Assembly: GCA_946885735.1 (NCBI GenBank)
Contig: CAMPGW010000029.1
Span: forward strand, 1-29,573
Length of the DNA stretch: 29,573 nucleotides
DNA from: an uncultured Gammaproteobacteria bacterium
Lineage (GTDB): Bacteria; Pseudomonadota; Gammaproteobacteria; Xanthomonadales; Xanthomonadaceae
Reading direction: 5' to 3'
The position numbers and the translations under genes were made by a program. Each line of letters opens with the position of its first letter. The stretch's first letter is position 1. Below are positions 1-9,480 of the stretch, piece by piece. The notes under the pieces were generated by a model that saw only the letters and a program-made list of their open reading frames with translations, did not search any database and was not told where the DNA came from.

Positions 1-1042
1 TGGCGCGCAGCAGGATCTCCAGCGCCTGGTCCCACGGCACGTTGATCAGGCGCAGGGTGACGCTGCCCGAGACGGTGTCGGCGACGACCACGTTGAGGTT
101 GGATTCCTCGGCGATCAGCTGCAGGACGGTGCGCACCGGCACGTCCTGGAAGTTGAAGGTCACCGGCTTGCCGACGTAGCGGCCGGTGCCGCCGATGGTC
201 GGGCCGGCCTGGCGGACCTGGCCGGCGTTGGCCATCGGGGCCTCGCGCTTGGGCGAGATCTCGACCACATACTCGTTGCCGGTCTGGTAGGCCATCGATT
301 CGAAGGGGCCGTTGGTGTCGAGCACCAGGCGGGTGCCACCGCCGTGGCTGCGGGGCTCGACGCTGCTCACGGGCGTGGCGAAGTCGGTCACGTCCAGGCG
401 CTTGCGCAGGTTGTCCGGCAGCACCGCGTTGCCCACGTCGATGACGGCCTGGCCGCCCTCGGTGCGCAGGTCCGGCGTCGCGCCGTCGCCGCTGAAGCGG
501 ACGATGACCCGGCCGGCGCCGTTGTCGCCGCGGCGGAAATCGATGTTGGACACGGTCACGCCGCTGGCGGTGCGCTTGACGGGATCGGCAGGGTTGGCCA
601 TCTGGGAGCCCGTCTGGGCCACCGCGCCTGCGTCCACCGAAAGCACCAGGAGGTTGCCGGAGCTGCGTGTGGTGTAGCCGGCGGGCCGGAGCAGATCGAC
701 CACCACCCGGGTGCGTCCGCCCGCTTCCGCGGCCGAGACCGCCGAGGTGGCGCCGCTGCCGATGACCACGCGGCGCTGGACCAGCGCATTGGTCGTGCCC
801 GGCAGGTCGATGGCGATGCGCGGCGGCGAGTCGGTCGTGAAGGCCTGGACCTCGCCCACCGGTTCGGCGAACTGGAGGGTGATGTCCACCTTGCCGCCGG
901 GTGCGGCCGAGTAGCGGACGTCCTGCAGCACGTTGTCGGCGAGCGCGCAGGCGCTGGCCAGCATCAGGCCGAGGCCGATGGCGCCCTTGCGCAGGGCCCG
1001 GAACGTCGCCTTGCCCTCGCCCGTCTTGTTCGTTGCGGTCAT
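1..1042 (-). CDS. pilQ: Type IV pilus secretin PilQ, N-terminal part (cut by left edge)
   Basis: Last gene of the pilMNOPQ operon, running off the left edge; 347 codons are visible. PilQ is the outer-membrane secretin through which the type IV pilus passes. The start is the ATG at 1042, preceded by GAGGGG, and followed by a signal peptide (hydrophobic GAIGLGLMLASACALA, about residues 20-35). Two AMIN-type beta domains follow (roughly 37-130 and 160-270), which in this family bind peptidoglycan. A secretin/TonB short N-terminal (STN) domain follows (about 295 onward; VTFNFQDVPVRTVLQLIAEE). The N-domains and the beta-barrel secretin core lie outside the window. It starts 16 bases after the pilP stop. 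The identity rests on the fold features together with the pilMNOP context, so it is secure even though truncated. Confidence 0.95.
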   Translation of the reverse strand, partial: MTATNKTGEGKATFRALRKGAIGLGLMLASACALADNVLQDVRYSAAPGGKVDITLQFAEPVGEVQAFTTDSPPRIAIDLPGTTNALVQRRVVIGSGATSAVSAAEAGGRTRVVVDLLRPAGYTTRSSGNLLVLSVDAGAVAQTGSQMANPADPVKRTASGVTVSNIDFRRGDNGAGRVIVRFSGDGATPDLRTEGGQAVIDVGNAVLPDNLRKRLDVTDFATPVSSVEPRSHGGGTRLVLDTNGPFESMAYQTGNEYVVEISPKREAPMANAGQVRQAGPTIGGTGRYVGKPVTFNFQDVPVRTVLQLIAEESNLNVVVADTVSGSVTLRLINVPWDQALEILLRA

Positions 1043-1058
1043 CTCGCTATCCCCTCAA

Positions 1059-1577
1059 TCAATTGTCTTCAAGAGCGATCTTGGCCTGGCGTTCAATCCA
1101 GCCGCCCGCCCCGTCAGGTACCAGTTCCACCATTTCGATGCGATCGGGATGGATCGCGGTGATGCGCCCGTCGTTCTGTCCCATGTACTGGCCCGGCCGG
1201 ACCCGGTAGGTCACCCGGTCCGGTGCCATCACCAGGCCGATCAGGCTGCCAGCGCCGCCGATCGTGCCGACCATGTTGAGGCCGTCGAGCGGGAAGGCCT
1301 CGAGGGCTTCCTTGCGGCGATCAGGATCCGGACGCAGGCCGGCGCCGCCAGAATCGCGGTCCGGGGTCGGCACCGCGAACGGGTCGCGCAGGCCCTCGGC
1401 CGAATACTCGAAGGTCTCGAACTGCTTCATCACCGGCAGCGGTTCCAGCGGCGGCGCGGGACGCGCCTTGACCTCGGCGACCCAGGCCTCGATCTCCTTG
1501 GTGTCGCTGGCGCAGCCGGCGAGCGCGCCGCACAAGGCCAGCGCGAGCAGGCCGTTGCGGAAGGGTCGAAACGTCAC
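1059..1577 (-). CDS. pilP: Type IV pilus inner-membrane lipoprotein PilP
   Basis: 172 aa, the usual size for PilP. The N-terminus is a lipoprotein signal: a short basic stretch, a hydrophobic core and the lipobox LAGC with the lipidated Cys at residue 22. The motif LRDPF (about 63-67) and the C-terminal beta domain (about 90-170) are typical of the family. PilP is anchored in the inner membrane and joins the PilN-PilO heterodimer to the periplasmic N-domains of PilQ. Its ATG overlaps the pilO stop by four bases (ATGA), so the two genes are translationally coupled. Nothing is missing. Confidence 0.95.
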   Translation of the reverse strand: MTFRPFRNGLLALALCGALAGCASDTKEIEAWVAEVKARPAPPLEPLPVMKQFETFEYSAEGLRDPFAVPTPDRDSGGAGLRPDPDRRKEALEAFPLDGLNMVGTIGGAGSLIGLVMAPDRVTYRVRPGQYMGQNDGRITAIHPDRIEMVELVPDGAGGWIERQAKIALEDN

Positions 1578-2200
1578 GGCGCACCTCCGGCCGCGACTGC
1601 GGCAACCTCTTCATCGTCCAGGTAGCGATAGGTCTTGATCGTGCCCTGCAGCACGAGCAGGCCGGGCTTGCCGGCCCGCGGGGTGAGCGAGATGTTGTGC
1701 ATGGTCATGATGACCACGCGCGGCAGCGAGGCCACGCCACTGACGAAGGCGCCGAACTGGTGGTAGGAGCCGACCATTCGCAAGTTGATCGGCTTCTCGG
1801 CGTAGAACTCCTTCGCCGTCTCTGGCCCTGGCTGGAACAGCTCGTTGCTGATGCCGGTGGCGAGCGCGGTCTGCGACACGTCCACGATCAGGTCGGGCAT
1901 CTCGTTCTTGCTGGGCAGTTGCCGCAGCATCTGCTGCAGCATCAGCTCCATCTGCGCCAGCTGCTGCTTGAGCGGCTCGAGGTTGGCGGCGCGCCCCTGC
2001 TTGTCCTCGAATTCCTTCTTCAGCTGCTCCTGCTTCGCGACCAGGCCCTCGAGCTCGGTGCGCTGGGTGGAGACCTTGAAATACCAGGTCGCACCGATGA
2101 TCAGCAGGCCCACCATCACGCAGGCGAAGAGCTTGACCGGCAACGGCCAGGAGCCCGGATTGCTGGTGTCCAGGTTGCTGAGGTCCATCTTCTTGCTCAT
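1574..2200 (-). CDS. pilO: Type IV pilus assembly protein PilO
   Basis: 208 aa bitopic inner-membrane protein. It has a short cytoplasmic N-terminus, one membrane segment (about residues 21-41), a heptad-rich coiled coil (about 46-93) and a ferredoxin-like periplasmic domain (about 100-200). PilO pairs with PilN through these parts and the pair binds PilP, linking the cytoplasmic PilM ring to the secretin. The gene is coupled at both ends: its ATG overlaps the pilN stop by four bases and its stop overlaps the pilP start by four bases. Length and domain order match the family. Confidence 0.95.
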   Translation of the reverse strand: MSKKMDLSNLDTSNPGSWPLPVKLFACVMVGLLIIGATWYFKVSTQRTELEGLVAKQEQLKKEFEDKQGRAANLEPLKQQLAQMELMLQQMLRQLPSKNEMPDLIVDVSQTALATGISNELFQPGPETAKEFYAEKPINLRMVGSYHQFGAFVSGVASLPRVVIMTMHNISLTPRAGKPGLLVLQGTIKTYRYLDDEEVAAVAAGGAP

Positions 2201-2990
2201 GGCTGGCCTCCGGCGGCCGGGGCCGGCTGGGTTGCCTGCGCGTCCTGGGCGGGCGCGGGCGTCGGTGCGATGTTGGGACTGGCCGGCGCGGCGGTGGTCG
2301 CCGGCGCGGCCGGGGCCACGGTGGCCGCGGCGGCGGGCGCGACGGTGGACGTCGGCGCGGGAGCGGCAGGATCGGCGACCGCAGGCAGCGGAGCGGCGGC
2401 CGGCGCATCGGCCGGGGCGGTGCCTGCGGCGGCGGCCGCGTTGGGATCGTTCGGGTTCTTGAGCGTGACCTTGAGCGAGAACTCGTTCGGCAGGCCCGGG
2501 TCGGAACCGCGCATCTCGATCACCGACAGGTCGGGATTGCCCATCCAGCCGGATACGTCGAGGTTGCGCATGTAGGTGCTGACGCGGGCATTGGACTGCG
2601 CGCGACCGATGATCGTCATCTCGGTGCCGTTCTGCTGGACGGAGGTGATCTGGGTGCCGTCGGCGATCGTGCGCGCCAGTTCATCGAACAGGTGCACCAT
2701 CTGCGAGCGACTCGCCTGCAATTCCTCGATGACCTGCTTGCGCCGGAGCAGGCCGGCCTTCTTCTGGTCGAGCTCGGCGATTTCCTTGATCTGCCCGTCG
2801 AGTTGGGCGATCTGCTCGGTCAGGTAGGTATTGCGGTTGTTCTGGCCGTCGATCTGGCCCTTGTAGTACATGATGATCAGCAGGCTGATCACGATCGCGG
2901 CGGCGGCGGCCGCGCCCAGCATGGTCAGGAATTCCTGCTGGCGTTGCTTGCGGCGCTCGGCGCGCCACGGCAGTAGGTTGATCTTGGCCA

Positions 2991-2991
<1 letters not shown>
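2197..2991 (-). CDS. pilN: Type IV pilus assembly protein PilN with Ala/Pro-rich tail
   Basis: 264 aa. The N-terminal cytoplasmic motif INLLPWR (residues 4-10) is the conserved PilM-binding segment of PilN. A membrane segment follows (about 23-43), then a coiled coil (about 55-100) and a periplasmic ferredoxin-like domain (to about 180). I chose the ATG at 2991 because it sits directly before INLLPWR and overlaps the pilM stop (TGATG); an open extension of 10 codons upstream lies inside pilM. The last 85 residues (180-264) are almost entirely Ala, Pro and Thr with no predicted fold. The core aligns with ordinary PilN proteins, so the tail is an addition in the periplasm. Confidence 0.95.
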
Positions 2992-4082
<1,091 letters not shown>

Positions 4083-4108
4083 TTACGTGCGATTCGTGCG
4101 CCGTCACA

Positions 4109-4136
4109 TTAATAACGAATTTTTCCGGTTTGGCAA
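4109..4136 (-). promoter_or_regulatory. Candidate sigma-70 promoter of the pilMNOPQ operon
   Basis: On the minus strand TTGCCA (4136-4131) and TATTAA (4114-4109) are separated by 16 bases. Both are four or more matches to the -35 and -10 consensus, in the only AT-rich patch between the divergent pilM and ponA genes. Transcription would start near 4102, about 50 bases before the pilM GTG. Pattern-based call only. Confidence 0.5.
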
Positions 4137-4251
4137 TGCCCCCCGGCCGGTTGGCGGCTGGATGGCCCGTTTTGCGAGGCCAGGTCACAGCTTTTGAGCC
4201 ACCCCGGGGGCGAACGACCCTACCCGGCGGGAGCCGGCCCCTTGCTCGTTC

Positions 4252-4257
4252 TATACT
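4252..4257 (+). promoter_or_regulatory. Candidate -10 element of ponA
   Basis: TATACT (five of six consensus bases) lies 38 bases before the ponA ATG in the divergent pilM-ponA region. No convincing -35 hexamer is seen at the usual distance, so the call is tentative. Confidence 0.35.
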
Positions 4258-4295
4258 CCCGGTCCCGCACGAAGTAAACGAGGAAGAGGCCCGGG

Positions 4296-6749
4296 ATGGC
4301 CCGAATGAGACGCTGGTTGCGGCGCCTGGCCCTGCTGGCCGGGTTGGGGCTGGTCCTGGGCGTGGTGGGCCTCGGCGTCCTGTACTGGCTGGTCGCCCCC
4401 CAGCTGCCGAACGTGCAGGAGTTGCGCACGGTCGCCCTCCAGGTCCCCCTCAGCGTCCATACCGCGGACGGCAAGCTGATCGCGCAGTTCGGCGAGACCC
4501 GGCGCTACCCGGTGAAGATCCAGGCCGTACCGCTGCGCCTCAAGCAGGCCTTCATCGCCATCGAGGACGCCCGCTTCTACCAGCACCAGGGCCTGGATTT
4601 CCGCGGCATCACGCGGGCGGTCTGGCTGCTGGCCACCACCGACGACCGCCGGGTGCCCGGCGGCAGCACCATCACCCAGCAGGTCGCCAAGAACTTCTAC
4701 CTCAGCTCCGAATACAGCTACGCGCGCAAGCTGCGCGAGATGGCGCTGGCGCTGAAGATGGAGCGCGAGCTGAGCAAGGACGAGATCCTGGAGCTTTACC
4801 TCAACAAGATCTTCTTCGGCAATCGCGCCTACGGCGTGGCCGCGGCCGCCGAGTTCTACTTCGGCAAGCGCATCGACGAGCTGACCCTGGCCGAGGCCGC
4901 CGCGCTGGCGGCCACGCCCAAGTACCCGTCGAGCGGCAATCCGGTGATCAACCCGACCCGCAACAAGATCCGCCGCGACTACGTGCTGCAGCGCATGGCC
5001 GAGGTCGGCTTCATCACCGCCGCCGAGGCCGCGGCGGCCCAGGCAGAACCCAGCAACGCCAGCCCGCACGAGCCGCCGGTCGAGGTGGACGCGCCCTGGT
5101 TGGCGGAAATGGTGCGGGCGGCGATGGTGGAACGCTACGGCGGCGAGGCCGAGACCAGTGGCTACCGGGTGTTCACCACCGTGCGCAGCGCCGACCAGCT
5201 GGCCGCCAACAAGGCCGTGCGTGACGGTCTGGTCGAGTACGACCGCCGGCATGGCTGGCGCGGCGTGGAAGGCCACGTCGACCTCACGGGCACGGAAGAC
5301 GCCGCCGCGCTGAAGGCACTGCTGCGACGCTTCAGCGCGATCAACGGGATGATGCCTGGCGTGGTGACCGGCCTGGAGGGCGGCAAGGCCAAGGTCAGGC
5401 TGCGGACCGGTGAATCGCTGGAACTGGACGCGGCGGCGACGAAGTGGACGGGCAAGTCGCCGTCGGCGCTGTTCAAGGTCGGCGACGTGCTGCGCGTGGT
5501 CCCCGCGGCCGAGCCGGGCGCCTTCGAACTCGCGCAGTTGCCCAAGGCGGAGGCGGCGCTGGTGTCGCTGCAGCCCGAGGACGGGGCCCTGCGCGCCCTG
5601 GTCGGCGGCTTCAGCTTCGCCCGCAGCAAGTTCAACCGCGCCACCCAGGCGCAGCGCCAGCCGGGCTCGAGCTTCAAGCCCTTCCTGTACTCTGCGGCGA
5701 TGGAGCGCGGCTACACGCCGGCGACCATCGTGCTCGATGCGCCGGTGGTGTTCCGCGACCGCGTCGGCCACGTCTGGCAGCCGCAGAACGACAACGGCAA
5801 GTTCTCCGGTCCGATGCGCATGCGCGAGGCCTTGGTGCAGTCGCGCAACCTGGTCTCGGTGCGCCTGCTCGACGCCATCGGCATCGACTTCGCCCGCCAG
5901 TACATCACACACTTCGGATTCAAGCTCGAAAGCCTGCCGGCCAACCTGTCGATGTCGCTGGGTACCGCCTCGCTGACGCCGATGTCGATCGCGCGCGGCT
6001 ACTCGGTGTTCGCCAACGGCGGCTTCCTGGTGGAACCCTACTTCATCGCCCGCGTGCTCGACCGCAATGGCGTGGTGATCGCGTCCACCCACGCGCCGCG
6101 TGCGTGCCGCCAGTGCCCGCAGCGCCTGGCCACCGAGCAGCGCGCGCAGGTGGTGGTGGACGATTTCGACTTCAGTGCCGAGGGCCCCTCGGCCGCTCGC
6201 CCGCAGGCGGCGACGGCCGACCCCGATGCGGCCGGTCCGCCCACCGTCGTGCTCGCGCCGCGCAGCATCGACGAGCGCACCGCCTTCCTGGCACGCTCGC
6301 TGATGCTGGACGTGGTCACCCGCGGCACGGCCACCGCCGCCAAGGTGCTCGAGCGCGCCGACATCGGCGGCAAGACCGGCTCGACCAACGACCATCGCGA
6401 CGCCTGGTTCTCCGGCTTCGGCGGCGACCTGGTCACCACCGTGTGGGTCGGCCGCGACAACTTCGAGTCGCTGGGCTACCGCGAGTACGGCGGCAAGGCC
6501 TCGCTGCCGATCTGGATCAGCTACATGGGCGCCGCGCTCAAGGACGTGCCGCTGGCGGACGCCACGCCGCCGCAGGGCGTGGTCGCAGTGAGCGTGAACC
6601 GGGCCACCGGCGGACTGGTGCCGGAGGGAACGCCGGGCGCGCTGGTGGACTACTTCAAGCAGGAAGATTACGACCGCATCATTTCCAGCGGCTACAACCC
6701 GCAGGACATGGGTGAGGAGCAGCAGGCCGAGGCCTTCGACATCTTCTGA
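4296..6749 (+). CDS. ponA: Penicillin-binding protein 1A, bifunctional peptidoglycan synthase
   Basis: 817 aa class A PBP. A basic N-terminus and one membrane anchor (about 10-32) lead into a GT51 glycosyltransferase domain: catalytic Glu90 in IAIEDARFYQHQG and the motif GGSTITQQ (122-129). An OB-like insert (about 320-420) precedes the transpeptidase domain, whose active-site motifs are all present: SSFK (Ser458-Lys461), SRN (516-518) and KTGST (693-697). It polymerises lipid II and cross-links the glycan strands on the outer face of the inner membrane. A low-complexity loop with ACRQCP (603-608) and an Ala/Pro-rich stretch to about 655 sits between SRN and KTG; a two-Cys loop here is familiar in gammaproteobacterial PBP1A. 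The ATG at 4296 follows GAGG at 6-base spacing; an ATG at 4305 is an alternative. Placement divergent to pilM is typical of pseudomonads and xanthomonads. Confidence 0.96.
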   Translation: MARMRRWLRRLALLAGLGLVLGVVGLGVLYWLVAPQLPNVQELRTVALQVPLSVHTADGKLIAQFGETRRYPVKIQAVPLRLKQAFIAIEDARFYQHQGLDFRGITRAVWLLATTDDRRVPGGSTITQQVAKNFYLSSEYSYARKLREMALALKMERELSKDEILELYLNKIFFGNRAYGVAAAAEFYFGKRIDELTLAEAAALAATPKYPSSGNPVINPTRNKIRRDYVLQRMAEVGFITAAEAAAAQAEPSNASPHEPPVEVDAPWLAEMVRAAMVERYGGEAETSGYRVFTTVRSADQLAANKAVRDGLVEYDRRHGWRGVEGHVDLTGTEDAAALKALLRRFSAINGMMPGVVTGLEGGKAKVRLRTGESLELDAAATKWTGKSPSALFKVGDVLRVVPAAEPGAFELAQLPKAEAALVSLQPEDGALRALVGGFSFARSKFNRATQAQRQPGSSFKPFLYSAAMERGYTPATIVLDAPVVFRDRVGHVWQPQNDNGKFSGPMRMREALVQSRNLVSVRLLDAIGIDFARQYITHFGFKLESLPANLSMSLGTASLTPMSIARGYSVFANGGFLVEPYFIARVLDRNGVVIASTHAPRACRQCPQRLATEQRAQVVVDDFDFSAEGPSAARPQAATADPDAAGPPTVVLAPRSIDERTAFLARSLMLDVVTRGTATAAKVLERADIGGKTGSTNDHRDAWFSGFGGDLVTTVWVGRDNFESLGYREYGGKASLPIWISYMGAALKDVPLADATPPQGVVAVSVNRATGGLVPEGTPGALVDYFKQEDYDRIISSGYNPQDMGEEQQAEAFDIF

Positions 6750-6780
6750 ACGAAGGCAGGCCCGGCGCAGGACGCGATCG

Positions 6781-7410
6781 ATGGGACGGCGGCAGGCACA
6801 TCGCGGGGAGCAGATACAGTTGCGGCGCGAGCGCGTCGCCGCCGGAGCCGCGCAGCTGATCGCCCGGCTGGGCCTGGACGACTACCGCGAGGCCAAGCAG
6901 CGTGCGGCCCGCGAACTCGGCATCGCCGACGAAGCGTCCCTGCCCTCGGATGCTTTGGTGCGCGAACAGGTCCTGCGCTACCAGCGCCTCTTCCGCGGCG
7001 ACGACCAGGCCCGAGCCCTGCGCGCGCGCCGCGAGGCGGCGCTCGAGGCCATGGGCTTCTTCCGCGACTACCACCCGCGCCTGGTCGGCGCCGTGCTGGA
7101 CGGCACCGCCGACACCGGCTCCCCGGTGCGCCTGCAGCTGTTCGCCGAGGACCCCGACGACATCGCCCGTTTCCTCCTCGACGCCGACATGCCGACCCGC
7201 ACCCAGGTCGAACGCAGGCTCACCCTCGCCCCCGGCCAGCGCGAAACCTTCCAGGCCTGGCTCTTCACCGCCCGCGGCATCGACTTCGAAATCACCGCCC
7301 TGCCCTTGGGGCTGCTACGCCAGCCACCCCTGGGCGAAGACGGAAAACCCCAGGCCCGCGCCAACGCCGCGGCCGTCCGAACCCTGCTGGCAACCGACGA
7401 CGAACCGTAG
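6781..7410 (+). CDS. Conserved protein of unknown function, possible nucleotidyltransferase-like fold
   Basis: 209 aa from the ATG at 6781, preceded by AGGA at 8-base spacing; the frame is open further upstream but overlaps ponA. The N-terminal half is highly charged and helical (about 10-95, rich in Arg, Ala and Glu). The best-ordered part is residues 99-134 (PRLVGAVLDGTA ... VRLQLFAEDPDDIARFLLD). This faintly resembles the G-S-x-x-x-G plus acidic-strand layout of small nucleotidyltransferases, but the expected acidic pair is not clear. I recall related proteins in beta- and gammaproteobacteria carrying a misleading 'UDP-N-acetylmuramate-alanine ligase' label; no Mur ligase motif is present here. 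No signal peptide or membrane segment. It follows ponA by 31 bases and is probably co-transcribed. Function not known. Confidence 0.75.
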   Translation: MGRRQAHRGEQIQLRRERVAAGAAQLIARLGLDDYREAKQRAARELGIADEASLPSDALVREQVLRYQRLFRGDDQARALRARREAALEAMGFFRDYHPRLVGAVLDGTADTGSPVRLQLFAEDPDDIARFLLDADMPTRTQVERRLTLAPGQRETFQAWLFTARGIDFEITALPLGLLRQPPLGEDGKPQARANAAAVRTLLATDDEP

Positions 7411-7459
7411 CGATCGCGCTCGGACGCAGACGCGCAGAGTCTTCAACGGCGCGCGGTGG

Positions 7460-7573
7460 CCGGACGGTGGGCGGGGGATTCCGACGGGACTATCAGCGAC
7501 ATGGATGTCGCTGATAAGCCTACATGGACGTACTCGCGGCGTGTCCCGTCGGGATCCACCGCCCGCCGGCCGG
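7460..7573. repeat. Nested palindromic element between convergent genes (REP-like, likely two-way terminator)
   Basis: Four arms are visible. Outermost: 7460-7474 pairs with 7559-7573 (13 of 15, one of the two differences a G-U pair). Next: 7476-7490 pairs with 7543-7557 (14 of 15, the exception a G-U pair). Inside, 7491-7502 and 7505-7516 form a perfect 12-base inverted repeat around GG (apex CATGGATG). The remaining unpaired stretch 7517-7542 carries CATGGACG (7523-7530). It fills the gap between the plus-strand gene ending at 7410 and gltA ending at 7599, so it can stop transcription from both sides. No target-site duplication or coding sequence is seen. Confidence 0.85.
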
Positions 7574-7598
7574 CCTCATGCGGCCGCCGGACAAAAAA

Positions 7599-8888
<1,290 letters not shown>

Positions 8889-8998
8889 GAGGGGGCTCCT
8901 TGGAATCTCTGGCTGCAGTCGCTGGCTACGGAGGGGTCGCCCGGGCGGCGAGGTCGCGTGGTGCGCTGCTGGACGCGGGCCGCCAAGGCCAAGCCGCA

Positions 8999-9007
8999 AG
9001 TATCGCA
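8999..9007 (-). promoter_or_regulatory. Candidate extended -10 promoter of gltA
   Basis: The minus strand reads TGCGATACT at 9007-8999: a TG-n extended -10 with hexamer GATACT. It would start transcription near 8992, giving a leader of about 100 bases. No good -35 is seen. The same TGCGATAC string precedes the cobalamin riboswitch. Confidence 0.4.
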
Positions 9008-9080
9008 CAGGGGATTTGCGCGGTGCAGCATCCACGGCGCAGGACGCGGCGGGCAACGACCCGTCGCGTGATGAAGCCCG

Positions 9081-9114
9081 CAGAAACGACAACGGCCGCA
9101 GGGCGGCCGTTGTC
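9081..9114 (-). terminator. Intrinsic terminator after rpmE2
   Basis: A perfect 12-base stem (9088-9099 with 9103-9114, GACAACGGCCGC arm) and a 3-base loop lie 40 bases past the rpmE2 stop. On the minus strand the stem is followed by GTTTCTG, a short T-rich tail. This is the clearest Rho-independent terminator in the window. Confidence 0.8.
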
Positions 9115-9153
9115 TGGTCCTCGGAAGGCGTACGCCTCCGTCGAAGCCCTGTC

Positions 9154-9402
9154 TTACTTGGCGGCGCCGTAGCGCTTGCGGAACTTGTCCACGCGGCCGC
9201 TGGTGTCCATCAGCTTCTGCTTGCCCGTGTAGAACGGGTGCGAGGCGGAGGAGACTTCGACCTTCACCAGCGGATAGACGTTGCCGTCCTCCCACTTGAT
9301 CGTTTCCTTGCTCGAGAGCGTGGAACGGGTCAGGAAGCTGAAGTCCGAGGTGACGTCCTGGAAGACGACGTCGTTGTACTTGGGGTGGATGTCGGCCTTC
9401 AT
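9154..9402 (-). CDS. rpmE2: 50S ribosomal protein L31 type B
   Basis: 82 aa. It begins [16 protein letters not shown] and contains [20 protein letters not shown], both signatures of the type B (YkgM-like) L31 family. It has no Cys at all, so it is the zinc-independent form. L31 bridges the large and small ribosomal subunits. The ATG at 9402 has GGAG eight bases upstream. It is monocistronic, with a strong terminator downstream. In many bacteria the type B copy is induced on zinc starvation. I saw no convincing Zur palindrome upstream, so here it may be the ordinary L31, as is usual in xanthomonads. Confidence 0.96.
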   Translation of the reverse strand: MKADIHPKYNDVVFQDVTSDFSFLTRSTLSSKETIKWEDGNVYPLVKVEVSSASHPFYTGKQKLMDTSGRVDKFRKRYGAAK

Positions 9403-9480
9403 GGGAAAGCGCTCCGAAACGATCTGGGAAAGACTTACTAGTTTAGCCCGCCGGCCCCGGGTGGCGCAAGCCGGCCGTGC

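Noticed and set aside
4251..6395. 714-codon minus-strand frame opposite ponA
   Set aside because: ponA has every catalytic motif in the plus frame; the antisense frame is compositional and has no ribosome site.
7460..7573. Insertion sequence or integron attachment site
   Set aside because: No transposase or integrase gene, no target duplication, and no inverse-core/core sites; the layout fits a REP-like or terminator element better.
8900..9172. Possible 90-codon plus-strand gene between gltA and rpmE2
   Set aside because: It overlaps the gltA promoter region and the rpmE2 terminator and ends within rpmE2; no ribosome site or recognisable motif.
9403..9460. Zur operator upstream of the zinc-free L31 gene
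   Set aside because: Only a short ACTAGT palindrome is seen; no longer AT-rich inverted repeat of the Zur type.
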